Shown here: positions 61,134-64,000 of the stretch, one piece after another | Layout of the letters: each line of letters opens with the position of its first letter | Numbering within the stretch: position 1 is the stretch's first letter | Made by a program: the position numbers and the translations under genes | The notes under the pieces: generated by a model | What the model was told of the DNA's origin: nothing | Database searches by the model: none | What the model saw: only the letters and a program-made list of their open reading frames with translations | Assembly (NCBI GenBank): GCA_910584875.1 | Contig: CAJUDA010000001.1 | Location: 1 to 64,000 of the forward strand | Reading direction: 5' to 3' | DNA length: 64,000 nucleotides | Source of the DNA: an uncultured Eubacterium sp. | GTDB taxonomy: Bacteria; Bacillota; Clostridia; Lachnospirales; Lachnospiraceae

Positions 61134-61773
61134 GTTCATACGCCTTTCTTAATTTCATCAATGCCTTTTTTTCGATGCGGCTCACATAACTGCGGGAAAT
61201 GCCAAGCTTTTTGGCAATCTCACGCTGTGTGACCTCCGGCTGTTCCGGGATATAGGGCCATTTTGGGATGCCGTACCGCAGACGGATAATGTATTTTTCA
61301 CGTTCCGTAAGGTCTGCCTCAATATATCCGTACAATTTTGATATGTTTTCTTCCTTTTCCATGCGCTCCGGGATATCTTCATCTACGCTTTCCAGAATAT
61401 CAAGAAAACTCAGGGCATTTCCCTCCCCGTCATCTCCGCCGATGGGGTCATATAAGAACACCTCTTTGGACTGTTTTTTATCACTACGGAATGTCATGAG
61501 AAGCTCATTGTCGATACAGCGGGACGCATAGGTTGCCAGCCGCACCCCTTTGCCGGGACGGTAGGTATCGACTGCCTTGATCAGTCCGATGGTTCCGATG
61601 GAGATCAGATCATCAATCCCATGATCGGAGTTGTTATATTTTTTCACCAGATATGCCACAAGGCGAAGGTTATGTTCAATAAGGATCCGGCGGGCGCTCC
61701 GGTCTCCCTGCTGCCATTTGTCGATATACTCCCGTTCTTCTTCCGCACTTAGTGGTTGTGGAAATGACTGCAT
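61126..61773 (-). CDS. sigK: Sporulation sigma factor, SigK type
   Basis: A 215-residue sigma-70 factor starting MQSFPQPLSAEEEREYIDKWQQGD, the characteristic beginning of SigK, with region 2 (ARRILIEHNLRLVAYLVKKYNNSDHGIDDLISIGTIGLIKAVDTYRPGKGVRLATYASRCIDNELLM) and region 4 (VTQREIAKKLGISRSYVSRIEKKALMKLRKAYEHG). The gene is contiguous, with no skin element, and no obvious long pro-sequence precedes FPQPLS. ATG 61773 follows CGAGGT; ATG 61797 has none. SigK drives late mother-cell genes in spore formers. SigE is a less likely alternative. The S8 protease gene overlaps its end. Confidence 0.9.
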   Translation of the reverse strand: MQSFPQPLSAEEEREYIDKWQQGDRSARRILIEHNLRLVAYLVKKYNNSDHGIDDLISIGTIGLIKAVDTYRPGKGVRLATYASRCIDNELLMTFRSDKKQSKEVFLYDPIGGDDGEGNALSFLDILESVDEDIPERMEKEENISKLYGYIEADLTEREKYIIRLRYGIPKWPYIPEQPEVTQREIAKKLGISRSYVSRIEKKALMKLRKAYEHG

Positions 61774-61854
61774 CACAATACCTCGGATAAATCGCATTAC
61801 TCTAATCTATGTGCGCTTTTGTCCATAAGTGCCTGGTCATCAAAATTTACTCTT

Positions 61855-61881
61855 TTGTATTCTTTCTGCATATGGTAAAAT
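61855..61881 (+). promoter_or_regulatory. Possible promoter of the DUF4317 gene
   Basis: TTGTAT (61855-61860), 15-nt spacer, TAAAAT (61876-61881) with an upstream TGG that makes an extended -10. Divergent from sigK. Confidence 0.4.
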
Positions 61882-61916
61882 GAAAAAACGAGGACAAAGG
61901 AGGAGACAAAAAACAT

Positions 61917-63065
61917 ATGAATAAAAAAGAAATTGCTGAGATAAAAAAACGGTTTACCAAAACGAAATGCAGTATCACACGTATCTGCGGTTGTTACGTA
62001 GATGCCGAAAAGGAAAAACGGCTGACGCTGAAGGAGGCGTTCCTGGGACTTCCCGAGGAAGAGATGTTTAAGTACATTGATATTTTCCGCAAGACGCTTT
62101 CCGGCAGCATCGGAAAGACGCTTCTCAATATGGAGTTTCCCATGGAGCAGGAGACGGAGGAAGAGGGAACCCAGCGTTTCCTCATGAAACTTCTGGAGAG
62201 CAAGCTGCAGGATGAGGAACTTCTGGAACAGTTTTATGATAAGGTGATCCAGACTTATCAGTATCCGGAAAATTATTTTATCATACTGGTCCATGACGCC
62301 TATGATATTCCGAAGATCACGACAGACGGTGTGGAAAATTTTGATGCATCGGAGTATGTTTATGATTATCTGCTGTGCAGCATCTGTCCGGTGAAACTGT
62401 CCAAACCGGGACTCTGCTATAATGCCGAAACCAATCATATCCAGGACCGGATCCGGGACTGGCTTGTCCAGCCGCCGGAACTTGGTTTTCTTTTCCCGGC
62501 GTTTAACGATCGCAATACGGATATACATAGTCTTTTGTATTATTCTAAGAATTCAGATGAGCTGGATCTTGCTGTCACAGAAGAACTGCTGGGCTGCCGG
62601 ATGCCGCTTCCGGCAAAGAGCCAGAAAGAAACCTTCAATGCGATTGTGGAGGAGTCGCTGGGTCTTGACTGTGATTATGAAGTAGTGAAATCCATCCATG
62701 AAAATCTCAATCAGATGGTAGAGGAAAATAAAGAAAATCCCGAGCCTCTTGCCCTGGACAAGGCAGACATGACAAAACTGCTGCAAAAAAGCGGTGTGGA
62801 GGAAGAGAAGATCGGGACCTTTGAGTCCCGTTTTGACGAGACAGTGGGAGAGCGGGAGTCCCTGATGGCAGCGAACATATCCAACACCAGGAAGTTTGAG
62901 GTCCGCACGCCTGACGTAAAGGTGGAGATCAACCCGGAGCGCACGGATCTGGTAGAGACCCGCATAATTGACGGGGTTCCCTGTCTGGTGATCGAGATCA
63001 ATGATCTGGTGGAGGTAAACGGAATCCAGATCGTGTCAGAGAATGTGACAGCAGATCCGGATTGA
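61917..63065 (+). CDS. DUF4317 family protein
   Basis: A 382-residue cytoplasmic protein of the DUF4317 family, common in Lachnospiraceae and Ruminococcaceae: MNKKEIAEIKKRFTKTKCSITRICGCYVDAEKEK start, LKEAFLGLPEEEMFKYIDIFRKTLSGSIGKTLLNMEF, then QYPENYFIILVHDAYDIP and LLCSICPVKLSKPGL. The C-terminus LVIEINDLVEVNGIQIVSE is also typical. The function is unknown. GGAGGAG precedes ATG 61917. It diverges from sigK and is followed by the third copy of the hairpin repeat. Confidence 0.9.
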   Translation: MNKKEIAEIKKRFTKTKCSITRICGCYVDAEKEKRLTLKEAFLGLPEEEMFKYIDIFRKTLSGSIGKTLLNMEFPMEQETEEEGTQRFLMKLLESKLQDEELLEQFYDKVIQTYQYPENYFIILVHDAYDIPKITTDGVENFDASEYVYDYLLCSICPVKLSKPGLCYNAETNHIQDRIRDWLVQPPELGFLFPAFNDRNTDIHSLLYYSKNSDELDLAVTEELLGCRMPLPAKSQKETFNAIVEESLGLDCDYEVVKSIHENLNQMVEENKENPEPLALDKADMTKLLQKSGVEEEKIGTFESRFDETVGERESLMAANISNTRKFEVRTPDVKVEINPERTDLVETRIIDGVPCLVIEINDLVEVNGIQIVSENVTADPD

Positions 63066-63146
63066 TCCCGATGGGCCGAATCGGGAAACATTAAGAATTT
63101 TTTGAAAATTTCCGATATATTATATAAGGTTTTATCTCGATAATTT

Positions 63147-63179
63147 AGCTTAACGGCGCCAATTTGAACCCGTTGAGCT
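63147..63179 (+). repeat. Dispersed hairpin repeat, copy 3
   Basis: AGCTTAACGG (63147-63156) pairs with CCGTTGAGCT (63170-63179), one wobble, around the loop CGCCAATTTGAAC. The core CGGCGCCAATTTGAACCCG is identical to copy 1, with 3 nt fewer in the closing arm. It is 50 nt before the start of the coiled-coil gene. Confidence 0.82.
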
Positions 63180-63229
63180 GCCAAAAAACAAGAAATGGAT
63201 TTCATGATTCAGGCAAGGAGGCGTTGGAC

Positions 63230-64000
63230 ATGGGTATCATGGGTTATTCCCGCGTGAGTCCTTTCCGTGCAGGTACTACGATCGCGCGGACAGGGGTCTC
63301 GAGGTCAGTCAGCGGCAGATTTTCCAAAAAAAACAATAAAAAGAAAACAAAGAAAGTACAATACAGCTTTAAACAACTGTCGACACAGATCATGCGGACG
63401 AAGAAGTCGATTAATGCCGGGCAGGCGGTATCAAGCGCCAGACAGAAGGTGGCGGGGCTCCAGCGTAAGCTTTATACCGGAGAGTATGATGATAATGAAC
63501 TGAAGATCGCCATCAAACATGCCGAGGCGATGGTGCGGATCGCAAAAAAGAGGAAAAAGCATCTGCAGGAGGAGGAGCAGGCAGGCAGACACGGCGGTCT
63601 CTGTCAGGCAGAATTTGAAGAGGAGCAGGAAGAAAAACAGGAAGAGGTGGCGTATGCTGCCCAGGATGCCGTGGAGATCAGCGAAGAAGAGATGAGGCAG
63701 CTGATGCGTGAGCTGCAGCAGGAGATGCAGGATCTGATGGAAGATTCCATGCAGGATCTGGAGCAGGAAATGTTGTCGGCGGAGGAGCTGACGGCAACCC
63801 GGGTCAATATGGATCCGGAGGATCTGGAAGCCTTGAAAAAGAAACACAGGGCGGAGGAATTGCGGGAGATTCTGGAAGCAGACATGAAATATTTAAAAGC
63901 GTTGTTCCAAAAATACCAGCAGGACAAAAAGAATGCCGGAAGTTCCCAGGGATCCGGGAGTTCGCAGAGTTCCCAGTCTTCTGGCAGTGCTGCTGATTCT
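63230..64000 (+). CDS. Coiled-coil, Glu/Gln-rich protein (cut by the window edge)
   Basis: ATG 63230 after AAGGAGG (63215-63221) opens 257 codons that run to the window end without a stop, so the true length is unknown. The N-terminus MGIMGYSRVSPFRAGTTIAR is followed by a Lys/Arg-rich segment (about 30-55) and a long helical, Glu/Gln/Met-rich stretch (about 120-240; EEMRQLMRELQQEMQDLM). It ends with a Ser/Gly/Gln linker (SSQGSGSSQSSQSSGSAA). No family is recognised. It resembles the 13688 protein in being a charged coiled coil with no signal peptide. Confidence 0.8.
   Translation, partial: MGIMGYSRVSPFRAGTTIARTGVSRSVSGRFSKKNNKKKTKKVQYSFKQLSTQIMRTKKSINAGQAVSSARQKVAGLQRKLYTGEYDDNELKIAIKHAEAMVRIAKKRKKHLQEEEQAGRHGGLCQAEFEEEQEEKQEEVAYAAQDAVEISEEEMRQLMRELQQEMQDLMEDSMQDLEQEMLSAEELTATRVNMDPEDLEALKKKHRAEELREILEADMKYLKALFQKYQQDKKNAGSSQGSGSSQSSQSSGSAADS

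Overview
The window looks like one end of a contig from a low-to-mid-GC Gram-positive anaerobe of the class Clostridia, most likely family Lachnospiraceae. Reasons: an intact sporulation sigma factor of SigK type, Asp23/FakA and BlaI/BlaR1 pairs, a DUF4317 gene, AGGAGG ribosome binding sites throughout, consensus sigma-A promoters (TTGACA-17-TATAAT), and TIGR00127-type isocitrate dehydrogenase. Genus cannot be fixed from the sequence alone. The first 48 bases are not biological: they are an Illumina TruSeq adapter with an i5 index, so base 49 is the true contig start. Both edge genes (ArsB/NhaD-type permease, left; coiled-coil protein, right) are cut.

Layout. 0-7.6 kb: permease fragment, cytidylate-kinase-like protein overlapping a GH36 alpha-galactosidase, beta-carbonic anhydrase, a convergent aminotransferase, then a BlaI repressor and M56 (BlaR1-like) sensor protease. 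7.6-21 kb: a signalling block with a large cyclic-nucleotide-binding-like protein, a lipoprotein, a degenerate-GGDEF/EAL phosphodiesterase, a LytTR response regulator and GHKL kinase, a 14-codon micro-ORF with a strong ribosome binding site, a terminator, two overlapping ABC exporters and another lipoprotein. 21-39 kb: mostly household genes (PadR pair, Asp23/FakA, metal permease, Uma2, YbjQ, two COG0523 GTPases, isocitrate dehydrogenase, GNAT, class B sortase, a degenerate PAS hybrid kinase, an Amt-PII fusion, Rrf2 regulator, cysK).

39-56 kb is the accessory region. A secreted DNRLRE/kelch protein and a 2084-residue secreted RHS/YD-repeat protein look like a WapA-type polymorphic toxin split into two genes. 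The RHS protein ends in an AT-rich, lysine-rich tip with an HSIQDYQAHS motif. Downstream is a tandem array of lipoprotein genes in the order A-B-A-B-A', with one B copy interrupted by a stop codon and the last A reduced to a signal-peptide stub. Two overlapping AT-rich orphan genes and a decayed CFI-box pseudogene follow. 56-64 kb: an ECF sigma factor with a membrane anti-sigma-like protein, a frameshifted M1 peptidase lipoprotein, an overlapping sigK/S8-protease pair on the minus strand, DUF4317 and a coiled-coil protein running off the end.

Non-coding structure is unusually informative. A 508-bp imperfect palindrome flanked by 8-bp direct repeats sits between amt and the Rrf2 gene. A roughly 35-40 nt hairpin repeat occurs three times, each 30-50 nt ahead of a start codon. 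Four consecutive hairpins precede the RHS gene. Terminator-like hairpins lie in the leaders of amt and of the ABC exporters. No tRNA, rRNA, CRISPR array or complete insertion sequence was seen.
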